Source: Spirochaetia bacterium (GTDB lineage: Bacteria; Spirochaetota; Spirochaetia; Treponematales; Rectinemataceae). From it: a DNA stretch of 43,780 bases. The notes under the pieces are model-generated. The model saw nothing but the letters and a program-made list of their open reading frames with translations, was not told where the DNA came from and did not search any database. The position numbers and the translations under genes are program-made. The stretch is from the NCBI GenBank assembly GCA_029975555.1, contig JARKOY010000093.1, positions 1-43,780 on the forward strand, in the 5' to 3' direction. The number at the start of each line of letters is the position of its first letter. The stretch's first letter is position 1. Below, in pieces: positions 7,210 to 15,990 of the stretch.

Positions 7210-8979
7210 TCAGAAGGCCCGCGCCTTGTAGCTCGTGTGCAGTAACTCGTGGGACAGGTGCCCGAGCGGCTCCACGAGGAACTCCTTGTAGAGGGTCTGG
7301 ATGGCAGGATTCTCGTGGGATTTCCGTATGGGAAGGACCTGATCTTCCGTATAAAGTGCCTGACTCCGGGCAAGCTTTTTCTCGATACTGGAGAGCACCG
7401 GCTGCCCGCCGCCGCCGACACAGCCGCCTGGGCAGGACATGATTTCGATGAACTGATAGGGGCTCTTGCCTGCACGAATCTCGTCGAGGAGTATGCGGGC
7501 GTTCGAGAGCCCGTGCGCCACGGCGACGCGGACTGGGCTGCCGCCGAGCACGACTTCGGCGCTCTTGATCGATGCAAAGCCGCGCACCTGCGTGAATTCG
7601 ATGTTTTCGAGGGGCTTTTTCTCGACTATTTCGTAGACGGTGCGGAGGGCGGCCTCCATGACGCCGCCCGTCGTGCCGAATATGGTCGCTGCTCCTGTCG
7701 AACGGCCCAGAGGATCGTCGAAGTCCTCTTCAGGCAGGCGTCCGATCTCGATGCCGGCGAGCTTTATCATGCGGGCGAGCTCCCGCGTGGTGAGCGCCCA
7801 GTCGACGTCGAAGAAGGAGCGGGCCCCCGCGAGCTTCTGGTCCTTCTGCCTCCACCAGTCCCAGGCCGAGTCCATCTCCTTGCGCCGCGCCTCATATTTC
7901 TTTGCGGTACAGGGCATGATCGAGACGACGCGCATCTTGTCGGGTGCGATTCCGGCCGTCTGCGCATAGTACGTTTTCGCCACAGCCCCGAACATCTGCT
8001 GGGGGCTCTTGCAGGTCGAGACATGGCCGAGGAGGTCGGGGTAGAACCCCTCGATGAAGTTGATCCACCCGGGCGAACACGAGGTGATCATCGGAGTGGT
8101 TCCTCCGTGGGACAAGCGCTCGAGCAGTTCGCTGCCCTCTTCCATGATGGTCAGGTCTGCGGCGAACTGGGTGTCGAAGACTTTAGCGAAGCCAAGGCGC
8201 CTGAGCGCGGCGACCATCTGGCCCGTCACGAGGCTTCCCGGAGGCAGACCGAGAGCCTCCCCGAGCGAGGCGCGGATCGCCGGGGCCGTCTGGACCACGA
8301 CGTAGAGCTTTGGATCCTGCAGCGCACCGAACACGTCTCTCGAATCGTCTTTCTCTGTGATCGCGCCGGTAGGGCAGACCACCGAGCACTGCCCGCACTG
8401 GACGCAGGCGCTCTGCGCAAGGCCTCGGTCCATGAAGGTGGCGACCCGCGTGCGGGCGCCTCGCCCTGTAAACGCTATGGCGTTGATCCCCTGCGTCTCT
8501 TCGCACACCGCCACACAGCGGCCACAAAGAATGCATTTCTTGTCGTCGCGCACGATGCCTTCCGACGTCGTGTCGGGGAGAGGGTATTTCTTGTACCCGG
8601 GGAAGCGGTCCGCACGGACTTCGAGGAGGTTGGCCACCGTCCGCAGTTCGCAGCTGTCGGCCCTGATGCAGGAGAGGCAGTCTGTGGGATGGTTCGCCAG
8701 CAGAAGCTCTATGGCGGTCTTGCGCGCCCGCAGCACGCGGGGGCTGGATGTCCGTATTTTCATGCCGGGCGTGGGGTTTTGGACGCAGGAGCGCACGAGG
8801 GACTTAGCTCCCTCTACTTCGACCACGCAGACGCCGCACGAGGCATTTTTGGAGATGCCTTTGAGATAGCACAGGGTGGGAATCTTGACGCCGATGCGCG
8901 CGCACGCCTCTACGATGTTTTCGGACGGGTCGACCTTCACCGGCTGATTGTCTATGGTGATCTCTATCAAGTTTTCCAT
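7210..8979 (-). CDS. hydA: [FeFe] hydrogenase catalytic subunit HydA
   Basis: The 589-residue subunit reduces protons or oxidises H2 at an H-cluster. In order it has an N-terminal [2Fe-2S] domain (cysteines in CYLKGISKNASCGVC), a His/Cys [4Fe-4S] segment (HPTDCLSC), and two ferredoxin clusters (CILCGRCVAVC, CVQCGQCSVVC). The H-cluster motifs follow: TSCSPGW near residue 297, MPCTAKKYE near 354 and MSCPGGCVGGGGQP near 512. L1 has Ser where many hydrogenases have a second Cys. A GGAGG precedes the ATG at 8979, 12 nt after hydB. With HydB and HydC it forms a trimeric, NAD(P)-linked and possibly electron-bifurcating enzyme of the cytoplasm. Confidence 0.95.
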   Translation of the reverse strand: MENLIEITIDNQPVKVDPSENIVEACARIGVKIPTLCYLKGISKNASCGVCVVEVEGAKSLVRSCVQNPTPGMKIRTSSPRVLRARKTAIELLLANHPTDCLSCIRADSCELRTVANLLEVRADRFPGYKKYPLPDTTSEGIVRDDKKCILCGRCVAVCEETQGINAIAFTGRGARTRVATFMDRGLAQSACVQCGQCSVVCPTGAITEKDDSRDVFGALQDPKLYVVVQTAPAIRASLGEALGLPPGSLVTGQMVAALRRLGFAKVFDTQFAADLTIMEEGSELLERLSHGGTTPMITSCSPGWINFIEGFYPDLLGHVSTCKSPQQMFGAVAKTYYAQTAGIAPDKMRVVSIMPCTAKKYEARRKEMDSAWDWWRQKDQKLAGARSFFDVDWALTTRELARMIKLAGIEIGRLPEEDFDDPLGRSTGAATIFGTTGGVMEAALRTVYEIVEKKPLENIEFTQVRGFASIKSAEVVLGGSPVRVAVAHGLSNARILLDEIRAGKSPYQFIEIMSCPGGCVGGGGQPVLSSIEKKLARSQALYTEDQVLPIRKSHENPAIQTLYKEFLVEPLGHLSHELLHTSYKARAF

Positions 8980-8991
8980 GGTCCGCCTCCT

Positions 8992-11900
8992 TTATTCGCT
9001 GACGGGGATGCCCCGCGGCTCGCGCTTGTGTTCACGGACATCGCAGCGCAGACAGCGATCTGCTTCGATGCGCGCTTGTTCGCCGGTATACCCGAGATTG
9101 ATCTCCATGAAGTTGCTCTTGCGCGCGTTGACGGGGAGCATTGCGGCGCGGGTCATCTTTTCTTTGCTGATCTTGAGCGGAATTTCCATCTTGTAGTCGA
9201 AGCGCCGGAAGAGGGTGTCGAAGCGTTTTTTCCCGCTCAAGGCCTGGTCGACGATCTCGGCCACGGTTTTTGCTTGGCCCATGGCTTCCGCAGCCGTCGC
9301 TGGCCCAAGCGTGGCGTCGCCGATGGCGTATACCTTGGGATTCGAGGTGACCAAGGAGAAGGGGTCGACCTTGATGCGCCCGTTTTTCAGGCACTCGACC
9401 CCGATCGACTCTATGCCGGCGATGTCGACTTTTTCGCCGATTGCCAGAATGACCGTGGAACAGGGGATGTCTTCGAACTTGTCGGTAGGGATGGGTGTGG
9501 GGCGGCCCGAAGAGTCCACGGGGCCGGCCTTCATGCGCTGGATGCGGACAGCCTTCGCGATGTGCTTGCCGTCTTTCTGTTTTGTCAGTATCTCGACGGG
9601 GGAGGCCATGCAGATGAGGTTGATGCCCTCTTCGAGCGCGCCTTTCAGCTCTTCCTCGTTGGCGGGCATATCGGTTTTGGACCGTCGGTAGACGACAGTG
9701 ACCGTGGAACCGAGGCGGAGGGCGGAGCGGGCCGCATCGATGGCGGAGTTGCCGCCGCCGATGACCACCACGTCGCCGCCGGTGTGTATCTTCTCTTTTC
9801 GTGCAAGTGTCCTCAGAAAATCGCAGGCCTTGTAGACACCCTGTGCGTCTTCGCCGGGCACGCCGAGCGTGAGTTCGGAGGATGCGCCGGCGGCGACGAT
9901 GATCGCGTCGTTCGAGTCGGCAAGTCGCTGCCACTGCTCAGGCGCCGAGATGCGCGTGTTGTAGACGAACCGTACGCCGAGCTTTTCGATGAAGCTGATT
10001 TCTTTTTTCAGCACGTCCTTCGGAAGCCGGTAGGAAGGAATGCCCCAGCGGAGTACGCCCCCAGGCTCGCTGCTCGCTTCATAGATCGTCACCTCGTGGC
10101 CCAGTCGGACCAGGTAGGACGCCGCGGTGAGCCCTCCGGGCCCTGCGCCGATGATGGCCACGCGTTTGCCGCTGGAAGGGAGTTTCTCCTTGATCAGTTT
10201 GGTGTATATCTGCTTTTCACGGCCCATCTTGTACATCGTGTCGGCGAGGTAGCGGTGGATTTCGCCTTGGGAGACCGGCTCGTCCAGCATGTCGCGGCGA
10301 CAGCGCATGCGGCAGTGGAAGTGGCAGATGCGCCCTATGGTGCCGGGCAAGGGGTTCTCCCTCAGGGTGAGCTCGAAGGCGTCCTCGATGCGGTTTTCCT
10401 TCAGAAGCTGCAAATACCCTGGAATATTCATGTGCAGGGGGCAGGAGGACTCGCAGAGGGCGATGTAGAGGTTTTCGCAGATGCCAGCAGGACATCGCTT
10501 GCCTTTTATGTGCTGAATGTATTCGTCGCGGAAATACTTCAGCGTGGTGAGGACAGGATTTGCGGACGTCTGGCCAAGGCCGCAGAGCGAAGAGTCCTTG
10601 ACCGTGAGGGCGAGGTCCTGAAGCGTGTCGAGGTCTTCTTCCGTGGCCTCGCCATCCGACACCTTTTGGAGAATGTGCAGCATCTGGGATGTGCCTTCGC
10701 GGCACGGCGTGCATTTTCCGCAGGACTCGCTCACCACGAAGCCGGTGAAGTACCGGGCGACATCGACCATGCAGTTGTCCTGATCCATGACGACCATGCC
10801 GCCTGACCCCATGATGGCGCCCAGTTCCGCCAGGTGCTCGTAGTCGATGGGGGTTTTGAAGAGGCTTGCGGGCACACAGCCGCCGGAAGGACCACCGCAC
10901 TGTACGGCTTTGATTTTCTTCTTAGGGCCCATGCCGCCGCAGATGCCGTAGATCACGCTGTCGAGCGTGCTGCCGAGGGGAAGCTCCACGAGGCCGGTGT
11001 TGCGCACTTTGCCGACGAAGCTGAAGACTTTCGTGCCCGTGCTCGTGGGGGTGCCGAAGCCCGAAAACCATGTGCCGCCCCGCGCGACGATGACGGGGAT
11101 GTTGCACCATGTCTCCACATTGTTGATGGACGTTGGCCGACCATAGAGACCTTTCTGGGCGGGGAAGGGCGGCCGCGGCCTCGGGCGCCCTGCGTTGCCC
11201 TCGATGGAAGCGATGAGTGCGGTCTCCTCTCCGCAGACAAAGGCCCCTGCGCCGGTCACCACGTCTATGTCGAACGAGAACTTCGTCCCAAGGATATTCT
11301 TTCCTAAAAGGCCATATTCGCGCGCAGCCTCGATCGCCTTAGTGAGCCTGGTGACTGCGAGCGGATATTCCGCTCGGACGTAGACGATGCCGCGGGTCGC
11401 GCCCATGGCGTAGGCCCCGAGGAGCATGCCCTCGAGGAGCATGTGCGGGTCGGACTCGATCTCGTTTCGGTTCATGTAGGCGCCGGGGTCGCCTTCATCG
11501 GCGTTGCAGATGATGTAGCCCTCTCCAGGATTGTCCAGGAGCGACTGGCGCATGATCGACCACTTCTTCCAGGTGGGGAAGCCTGCGCCGCCGCGGCCCC
11601 TGAGGCCGGAAATCTTTACTTCTTCGATGATGGCCTCAGGCGGCATGGAGGTGAGCGCCCGCACGAGGCTGCGGTATCCACCGACGGCGATGTATTCTTC
11701 GATGCATTCGGGATCTATCATGCCGGCGTCGCGCAGGACGATTTTTTCCTGGTTCTTGAAGAAATTCAGTTCTTTCCAGATTGGGAGATGCTCGTAGCCA
11801 TGGCCGAACTCGAGCTTCGATGTTCTGAAGTCCCACTCTTCTATGCGCGCTTCGGCGAGTTTGGCGATTTTATCGTACGATGCATCGTCGGCGAGGCCAT

Positions 11901-12183
11901 TCAGAAGCCGGGAGGCCTTCGGTGCATCGACGTCCGTAAAGAAGAGCACGGGCTTGCCCGGCCTCCAGGTCATGACCACTGGCTCGGCGGCACAGAAACC
12001 GAAGCATCCGACGCGCCGCACGCGGATGGCCTCGGTGCTCTTTTGCGTGAGGACATCCCAGACTTTGTCCGCGCCGGAGCCGATGCCGCAGGTGCCCATT
12101 CCCACCGAAATCCAGGGCGTATTGCCATAAAAATGCTTCATGCCCTCTTCTGCAAGAAAGCCGAGGTCGATAGTCTTCGTCAT
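8992..12183 (-). CDS. hydB: HydB flavoprotein fused to a GltD/NfnB-like NAD(P)H oxidoreductase
   Basis: The 1063-residue protein has two halves. The first is HydB/NuoF: a thioredoxin-like [2Fe-2S] region (C32, GCFGFC near 60-64), the NADH/FMN glycine motif GRGGAGFP near 196, NADEGDPGAY, CGEETALI near 310, and the [4Fe-4S] motif ESCGKCTPC near 485. From about residue 560 it becomes GltD/NfnB-like: cysteines in CENLYIALCESSCP and GRICHFHCRMRC, an FAD motif GAGPGG near 674, an NAD(P) motif VIGGGNSAID near 804, and YAIGDATLG near 950. The module stands where many HydB proteins have a C-terminal two-cluster ferredoxin. The ATG at 12183 overlaps the hydC stop. The fusion suggests a second pyridine-nucleotide site, possibly NADPH. 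Confidence 0.92.
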   Translation of the reverse strand: MTKTIDLGFLAEEGMKHFYGNTPWISVGMGTCGIGSGADKVWDVLTQKSTEAIRVRRVGCFGFCAAEPVVMTWRPGKPVLFFTDVDAPKASRLLNGLADDASYDKIAKLAEARIEEWDFRTSKLEFGHGYEHLPIWKELNFFKNQEKIVLRDAGMIDPECIEEYIAVGGYRSLVRALTSMPPEAIIEEVKISGLRGRGGAGFPTWKKWSIMRQSLLDNPGEGYIICNADEGDPGAYMNRNEIESDPHMLLEGMLLGAYAMGATRGIVYVRAEYPLAVTRLTKAIEAAREYGLLGKNILGTKFSFDIDVVTGAGAFVCGEETALIASIEGNAGRPRPRPPFPAQKGLYGRPTSINNVETWCNIPVIVARGGTWFSGFGTPTSTGTKVFSFVGKVRNTGLVELPLGSTLDSVIYGICGGMGPKKKIKAVQCGGPSGGCVPASLFKTPIDYEHLAELGAIMGSGGMVVMDQDNCMVDVARYFTGFVVSESCGKCTPCREGTSQMLHILQKVSDGEATEEDLDTLQDLALTVKDSSLCGLGQTSANPVLTTLKYFRDEYIQHIKGKRCPAGICENLYIALCESSCPLHMNIPGYLQLLKENRIEDAFELTLRENPLPGTIGRICHFHCRMRCRRDMLDEPVSQGEIHRYLADTMYKMGREKQIYTKLIKEKLPSSGKRVAIIGAGPGGLTAASYLVRLGHEVTIYEASSEPGGVLRWGIPSYRLPKDVLKKEISFIEKLGVRFVYNTRISAPEQWQRLADSNDAIIVAAGASSELTLGVPGEDAQGVYKACDFLRTLARKEKIHTGGDVVVIGGGNSAIDAARSALRLGSTVTVVYRRSKTDMPANEEELKGALEEGINLICMASPVEILTKQKDGKHIAKAVRIQRMKAGPVDSSGRPTPIPTDKFEDIPCSTVILAIGEKVDIAGIESIGVECLKNGRIKVDPFSLVTSNPKVYAIGDATLGPATAAEAMGQAKTVAEIVDQALSGKKRFDTLFRRFDYKMEIPLKISKEKMTRAAMLPVNARKSNFMEINLGYTGEQARIEADRCLRCDVREHKREPRGIPVSE

Positions 12184-12695
12184 ACCTCGCCTCCTTTCTT
12201 GAGCTTTTCCAGAAGCGAGACGAGCTTGCTGACAGTCATCCGCGAGAGCACCTTGCCATCTACCATGATGACGGGGGCGAGGGCGCACTGGCCAAAACAG
12301 GCCACGGTGCGGATCGTCGCGAAACTGTCGCTGCTGGTGACTGAATTTTCTTCTTCTTCCTTAAATTCTTTTATGCCGAGCCGCGCGAGGGCCTCGTTGA
12401 GCAGCACCAGAGACCCCCTGGTGTGGCAGGCGGTGCCCCGGCACACGACGATGACGTGCTCACCCTGGGGTTTCAGACTGAAGAACGAATAGAAAGTCGC
12501 CACCGAATACACCTGCGACAGCGGCACGTTGAGCCTTCTGGAGATTTCTCTCAGCGTGGTTTCCGAGAGATATTTCTGAGGATCATTCTGCTGGGCCTGT
12601 TCCAGAGCACCGAGTAGGTTGCCGTTTTTCCCCTTCCACGACTCGATGATGCTCTCGAGGCTCTGCGTTTTTGCATTCGCTATGACTTTGGGCAT
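12180..12695 (-). CDS. hydC: HydC, NuoE-like [2Fe-2S] subunit
   Basis: The 171-residue protein has the thioredoxin-like NuoE fold with four cluster cysteines in VCRGTACH and ACFGQCALAP, and a helical N-terminal domain. It carries electrons between HydB flavin and HydA. It is the first gene of the hydCBA operon and has a GGAGG ribosome site directly before its ATG. Its stop overlaps the hydB start by 4 nt, and hydB is followed 12 nt later by hydA, so all three are probably made from one mRNA. Confidence 0.93.
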   Translation of the reverse strand: MPKVIANAKTQSLESIIESWKGKNGNLLGALEQAQQNDPQKYLSETTLREISRRLNVPLSQVYSVATFYSFFSLKPQGEHVIVVCRGTACHTRGSLVLLNEALARLGIKEFKEEEENSVTSSDSFATIRTVACFGQCALAPVIMVDGKVLSRMTVSKLVSLLEKLKKGGEV

Positions 12696-12712
12696 ATTGC
12701 CTCCTTCAACCC

Positions 12713-12748
12713 ATTATATATTTTCGTATCGATTTTTCGATTTGTCAA
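12713..12748 (-). promoter_or_regulatory. Promoter region of hydCBA with an internal inverted repeat
   Basis: On the minus strand a perfect TTGACA (12748-12743) and a perfect TATAAT (12718-12713) are present, but 24 nt apart. With the normal 17-nt spacing TTGACA would pair with GAAAAT (12725-12720). The inverted repeat ATCGA-TTTT-TCGAT (12728-12741) fills the spacer and could be an operator. It does not match the Rex consensus. The surroundings are strongly AT-rich. Confidence 0.5.
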
Positions 12749-12884
12749 GAAAAAATTATCTATAAAATTATATCATTGGATTTTTATATAACAAGCAGAC
12801 GATATTTTAATTTTTATTGATAAAAAAATATTCATAAAAATTGAGGGTTGCCTTGCCCTTTGTTTTATTGAATACTGTGAATAT

Positions 12885-13814
12885 ATGCCGTCCTCGAATT
12901 GGTCCGATGTGCCTTGTCTCCGCCCCAAATGGCCTTTGCGCTTCTTCCATCCCAGCGTGGAGGCCGTGGGGCGCAAGGTAAAGCGTGTATTCGACCAGAA
13001 CGCCAGCACGGAATACTTCTCCTGCGAAGAGATACGCGATTACTCGTACTACGAGAGTCTTCTCATCCAAGGGCTTGAGGGCATAGACCGCAGGATGAAG
13101 GGTGGCTCGCTCAAACCCATGGAGCTCTCGGACTATCCGAAAATCATCCGCGCCAACGACGGCAGGGTGCGCGCATGCATCTACATAGGGTCCTTCGATC
13201 CTTTTCAGCTCACCCACCTGACGGTGGCGGTCCGGTTCCTCGCGTCGGAGCTGAGCAATGCAGACTTCGTCATCGTGGTACCCGAGGGCTCTCCCGATCC
13301 GGCGAAACCGCTGAAGACCGATTACCCCTTTCGACTTTCGATCGCCAAAATGCAGATCGAAGGCATCTTCGATCCCTTCATCAAAGTGCTCGATCTCGGC
13401 GTACAGGCAGACACAATCGAGATTGTGAGGAGGTTCATTGGGATGCACAGCGGGCTTGCGCTCGAGTTGACGCACCTCATAGGATCCGATGTCCTGCCCA
13501 TTGCCGCACGGTATATCCGCCAGGACATGTCGACGTGGAGGAAAGAAGCCAAGGAGTCCGGCGTAGACTACATTCATAGGATCCATGTGGTCCAACGGGG
13601 GAATGCTGTCCTCGATCCTTCTTGTATCGAAGCGATTCAGGCCGAAGGAGTCGACGTCGTCCTGGACCCCAGCATCGTCGCCACCCCCTCGAGCACCGAC
13701 TTTCGGACGAGGCAGGCGTTCACCATTGTACTGCCGACATCGTCCATTCGCGACAAAATGGAAATAATTTTTCGCTACCATATCCACAGAAGCTGGTCAT
13801 CCGATCAGGAATAG
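12885..13814 (+). CDS. NadD-like nucleotidyltransferase with altered active-site motif
   Basis: The 309-residue protein has an N-terminal extension of about 90 residues with no motif I recognise. A Rossmann nucleotidylyltransferase domain like that of nicotinate-nucleotide adenylyltransferase (NadD) follows. The nucleotide-binding motif reads GSFDPFQLTH where NadD has GxFDPxHxGH, so the first histidine of the HxGH signature is Gln. Later motifs are closer to standard: LIGSDVLP and SSTDFR (NadD: SSTxIR). It may still be an adenylyltransferase with a changed substrate or weaker activity. It is divergent from hydC; the 190 nt between them are AT-rich. No ribosome site precedes the ATG. Confidence 0.65.
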   Translation: MPSSNWSDVPCLRPKWPLRFFHPSVEAVGRKVKRVFDQNASTEYFSCEEIRDYSYYESLLIQGLEGIDRRMKGGSLKPMELSDYPKIIRANDGRVRACIYIGSFDPFQLTHLTVAVRFLASELSNADFVIVVPEGSPDPAKPLKTDYPFRLSIAKMQIEGIFDPFIKVLDLGVQADTIEIVRRFIGMHSGLALELTHLIGSDVLPIAARYIRQDMSTWRKEAKESGVDYIHRIHVVQRGNAVLDPSCIEAIQAEGVDVVLDPSIVATPSSTDFRTRQAFTIVLPTSSIRDKMEIIFRYHIHRSWSSDQE

Positions 13815-13822
13815 TGTATATA
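13795..13822 (+). promoter_or_regulatory. Candidate adk promoter (leaderless type)
   Basis: TATATA (13817-13822), with a TG just before it, ends 6 nt upstream of the adk ATG at 13829. A weak TGGTCA (13795-13800) lies 16 nt upstream. It overlaps the end of the preceding gene. No ribosome site is present. Confidence 0.4.
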
Positions 13823-13828
13823 GAACAC

Positions 13829-14485
13829 ATGAATATCCAGTCTATGAAACTTATATTCTTGGGGCCTCCCGGGGCCGGCAAGGGCACGATTTCCAAAATG
13901 GCCGCCGAGAGGCTCGGCATCCCGCAGATAAGCACGGGCGACATGTTCCGCGCTGCGGTAAAGGAAAAGACCGAGCTAGGGCTCAAGGTTCAGTCGATCC
14001 TGGCTGCCGGGGGGCTCGTGCCCGACGAGCTCACGATCGCCATTGTCAAAGAGCGGCTGTCCTGGCCTGATGTGCGGCTGAGCTATATCCTCGACGGCTT
14101 TCCGCGGACCATCCCGCAGGCAGAGGCGCTCGCCGCCTTTTCATCGCCCGACGCGGCGGTGGACTTTGAAGTCAAGGATGAGCTCATTCTCTTTAGGCTT
14201 ACGGGGCGGCGCGTGTGCAGAAGCTGCGGTGCGATCTACCACACGGTGAACAAACCTCCGAAGGTGCACGGCGTCTGCGATCTCTGCGGCGGAGAACTCT
14301 ACACTCGCAGCGATGACAGAGAAGAGACCGTCAGAGCACGACTGCGGGCTTACCACGAAGAGACGGAGCCCCTCATCGACTATTATGCAAGCAAGGGCCG
14401 GCTCCTCAGCATCGATGGCAGCCCCGATGCCGAGACTGTCTACACCACATTCATTTCGGAAATAGGTCGTTTCCTGAAAAAATGA
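13829..14485 (+). CDS. adk: Adenylate kinase
   Basis: The 218-residue enzyme interconverts ATP plus AMP with two ADP. The P-loop GPPGAGKG is at residues 12-19, the AMP-binding segment follows (STGDMFR), then DGFPRT. The lid carries a four-cysteine zinc knuckle (CRSC and CDLC near residues 129-152), as in zinc-type bacterial adenylate kinases. A second in-frame ATG at 13844 gives the more usual N-terminus MKLIFLGPP. The first ATG is preferred because of its spacing from TATATA. The stop codon overlaps the ATG of the next gene. Confidence 0.95.
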   Translation: MNIQSMKLIFLGPPGAGKGTISKMAAERLGIPQISTGDMFRAAVKEKTELGLKVQSILAAGGLVPDELTIAIVKERLSWPDVRLSYILDGFPRTIPQAEALAAFSSPDAAVDFEVKDELILFRLTGRRVCRSCGAIYHTVNKPPKVHGVCDLCGGELYTRSDDREETVRARLRAYHEETEPLIDYYASKGRLLSIDGSPDAETVYTTFISEIGRFLKK

Positions 14486-15969
14486 AGGTATCCGGCGCCG
14501 CACCATTGAAGCGGGGAGCGTTCTTGTTGCTCTGCGGCACGCTGTTGTGTCTTCTGCCCCTTGTGTTCCCGCACGGCATGCTCGCCGCACAGCAAACCCA
14601 GGCGGTGGGGGCCTCAGGCCAGATCGAACCTGGCAGCTGGGTCGGCACATTGGTGCTGCGTCAGGCTCAGCTGTCGCAGGGGGAGCAGCAGAGTCAGTTC
14701 AGTTTCGGCCTTGTCATGAGAATACTCGCCGAAGACAGAGGTATTCTCATCGACATCCCAGAACAGGGCCTCTTTTCGTATCCCATCGACCGATACTCCA
14801 TCGACGCTGAGCGGATCAGCCTTGTGCTCGATGCGTTTGGCGCCGACGAAGAGCTCATCTTTTCCGGAAATTTTTTGAGTTCTTTTGTGCCGAAGGGCGG
14901 CAACCGCAAGGGAGGTATCGTCGGCACGGTCCGGGGACGCTCGTGGAGCGGCTCGTTCTCGGTGCAGAAGGAGATGACGGAGCCGCCCCAGGGCGAGATT
15001 TCCATCGATCTTCCGGTCGAGGGAGGAAAGCTCCCTGCGACGCTCACCTTTCCTGTCCGCAGCAAGGCGGCGCTCGATGCTGAGGTGCCCGCGAGTTTTC
15101 CCCTCATCATTCTCGTCGCCGGGGCAGGGAAGGCCGACCGAGACGGCAACAACGTCGACGTGCCGGGCAAAACCAATTCCCTCAAGCAGCTGGCGGAGAT
15201 GCTGAGGGAGCGCAACGTAGGCACGCTCCGGTACGACAGAAGAGGGACGGGGGAGGCCTACAAGCTCGAGGCCCCCGGCATCATGACGAGTTTTTCCCAG
15301 CACGTTGCCGACCTCGCCGCGGTGATACGGGCCGTCGCTGCGCTGCCCCGACAGGGTAGGCTGATCGTCGCCGGCATGAACGAAGGGGCCTGGATGGCCA
15401 TGGCTGCCCTGAATGCATTGGGCGATGGGGCTTCGGTCGTCGATGGCCTCGTCGTGCTCGATGCGAGCGGTGAAAGCCCTATGGAGCGCTTGCGGCAGTC
15501 CGTCGAAGGGCTCGACCAGGAAAGCCGCGAAAAAGCCCTCGAGGCCGCTCACGCGCTCGTCGACACAGGGACCTTGATCGATGTGCCGGACGACCTCGCC
15601 ACATTTTTCTCGCCAGGACGCAAGGATTGGCTCGCGACATGGCTCGCGTTCGATCCTGTCGATGCGCTGAGGAGAGTCACCGTGCCGGTCCTCCTTGTGT
15701 ACGGCGAACAGGACATGCAGGTGAGCAGGGCTGCGTTTGCAAGGCTCACCTCCGCGAAGCCGCAGGCCGGCGTCCGCGTGGTGCCGGGCATGAACTACGC
15801 GCTCAAGGAGGTGCACAGCGAAGATGAGAATTACGCCGCCTTCACCGACCCATCCTTCAGAGTCCCCACGCTGCTTGCGGATTTGCTCGCCTCTTATGCC
15901 AAGGCACAGCCAGGACCGCAGGGCCTTCTGTCCTTTACTCCGCCCTTGGAACAAGTTCCGGAGCACTAA
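14482..15969 (+). CDS. Secreted alpha/beta-hydrolase-fold protein lacking the catalytic Ser and His
   Basis: The 495-residue product has a signal peptide (hydrophobic core around FLLLCGTLLCLLPLV, cleavage near LAA). A beta-rich N-terminal region of about 150 residues leads into an alpha/beta-hydrolase domain. The fold motifs are clear: an oxyanion-type GAGKADRDGN and TLRYDRRGTG. The nucleophile elbow, normally GxSxG, reads GMNEG. The usual histidine segment (G-x-N-H) reads GMNYALK. The acid is kept in YGEQDMQV. Two of three triad residues are therefore changed, pointing to a pseudoenzyme or a binding role in the periplasm. It starts within the adk stop, so translation is coupled. Confidence 0.75.
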   Translation: MKVSGAAPLKRGAFLLLCGTLLCLLPLVFPHGMLAAQQTQAVGASGQIEPGSWVGTLVLRQAQLSQGEQQSQFSFGLVMRILAEDRGILIDIPEQGLFSYPIDRYSIDAERISLVLDAFGADEELIFSGNFLSSFVPKGGNRKGGIVGTVRGRSWSGSFSVQKEMTEPPQGEISIDLPVEGGKLPATLTFPVRSKAALDAEVPASFPLIILVAGAGKADRDGNNVDVPGKTNSLKQLAEMLRERNVGTLRYDRRGTGEAYKLEAPGIMTSFSQHVADLAAVIRAVAALPRQGRLIVAGMNEGAWMAMAALNALGDGASVVDGLVVLDASGESPMERLRQSVEGLDQESREKALEAAHALVDTGTLIDVPDDLATFFSPGRKDWLATWLAFDPVDALRRVTVPVLLVYGEQDMQVSRAAFARLTSAKPQAGVRVVPGMNYALKEVHSEDENYAAFTDPSFRVPTLLADLLASYAKAQPGPQGLLSFTPPLEQVPEH

Positions 15970-15990
15970 GGAACACGAAGGTTCAGGGGA

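Noticed and set aside
7249-10806. A 1185-codon open frame on the plus strand, antisense to hydA and hydB
   Set aside because: It has no family-like motifs, and its composition (Asp, Glu, Arg, His and Val runs) is that of the complement of GC-rich codons. The minus-strand genes explain the region fully.
12728-12741. A Rex (NADH-sensing) operator in the hyd promoter
   Set aside because: The inverted repeat is ATCGA-N4-TCGAT, not the TTGTGAA/TTAACAA-type Rex sequence.
12773-13009. Minus-strand frame of 78 codons overlapping the NadD-like gene start
   Set aside because: Low-complexity AT-rich tail plus antisense of the NadD-like gene; no ribosome site.
14614-15966. A 450-codon minus-strand frame under the alpha/beta-hydrolase gene
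   Set aside because: No motifs, and the plus-strand protein has a signal peptide and clear fold motifs.
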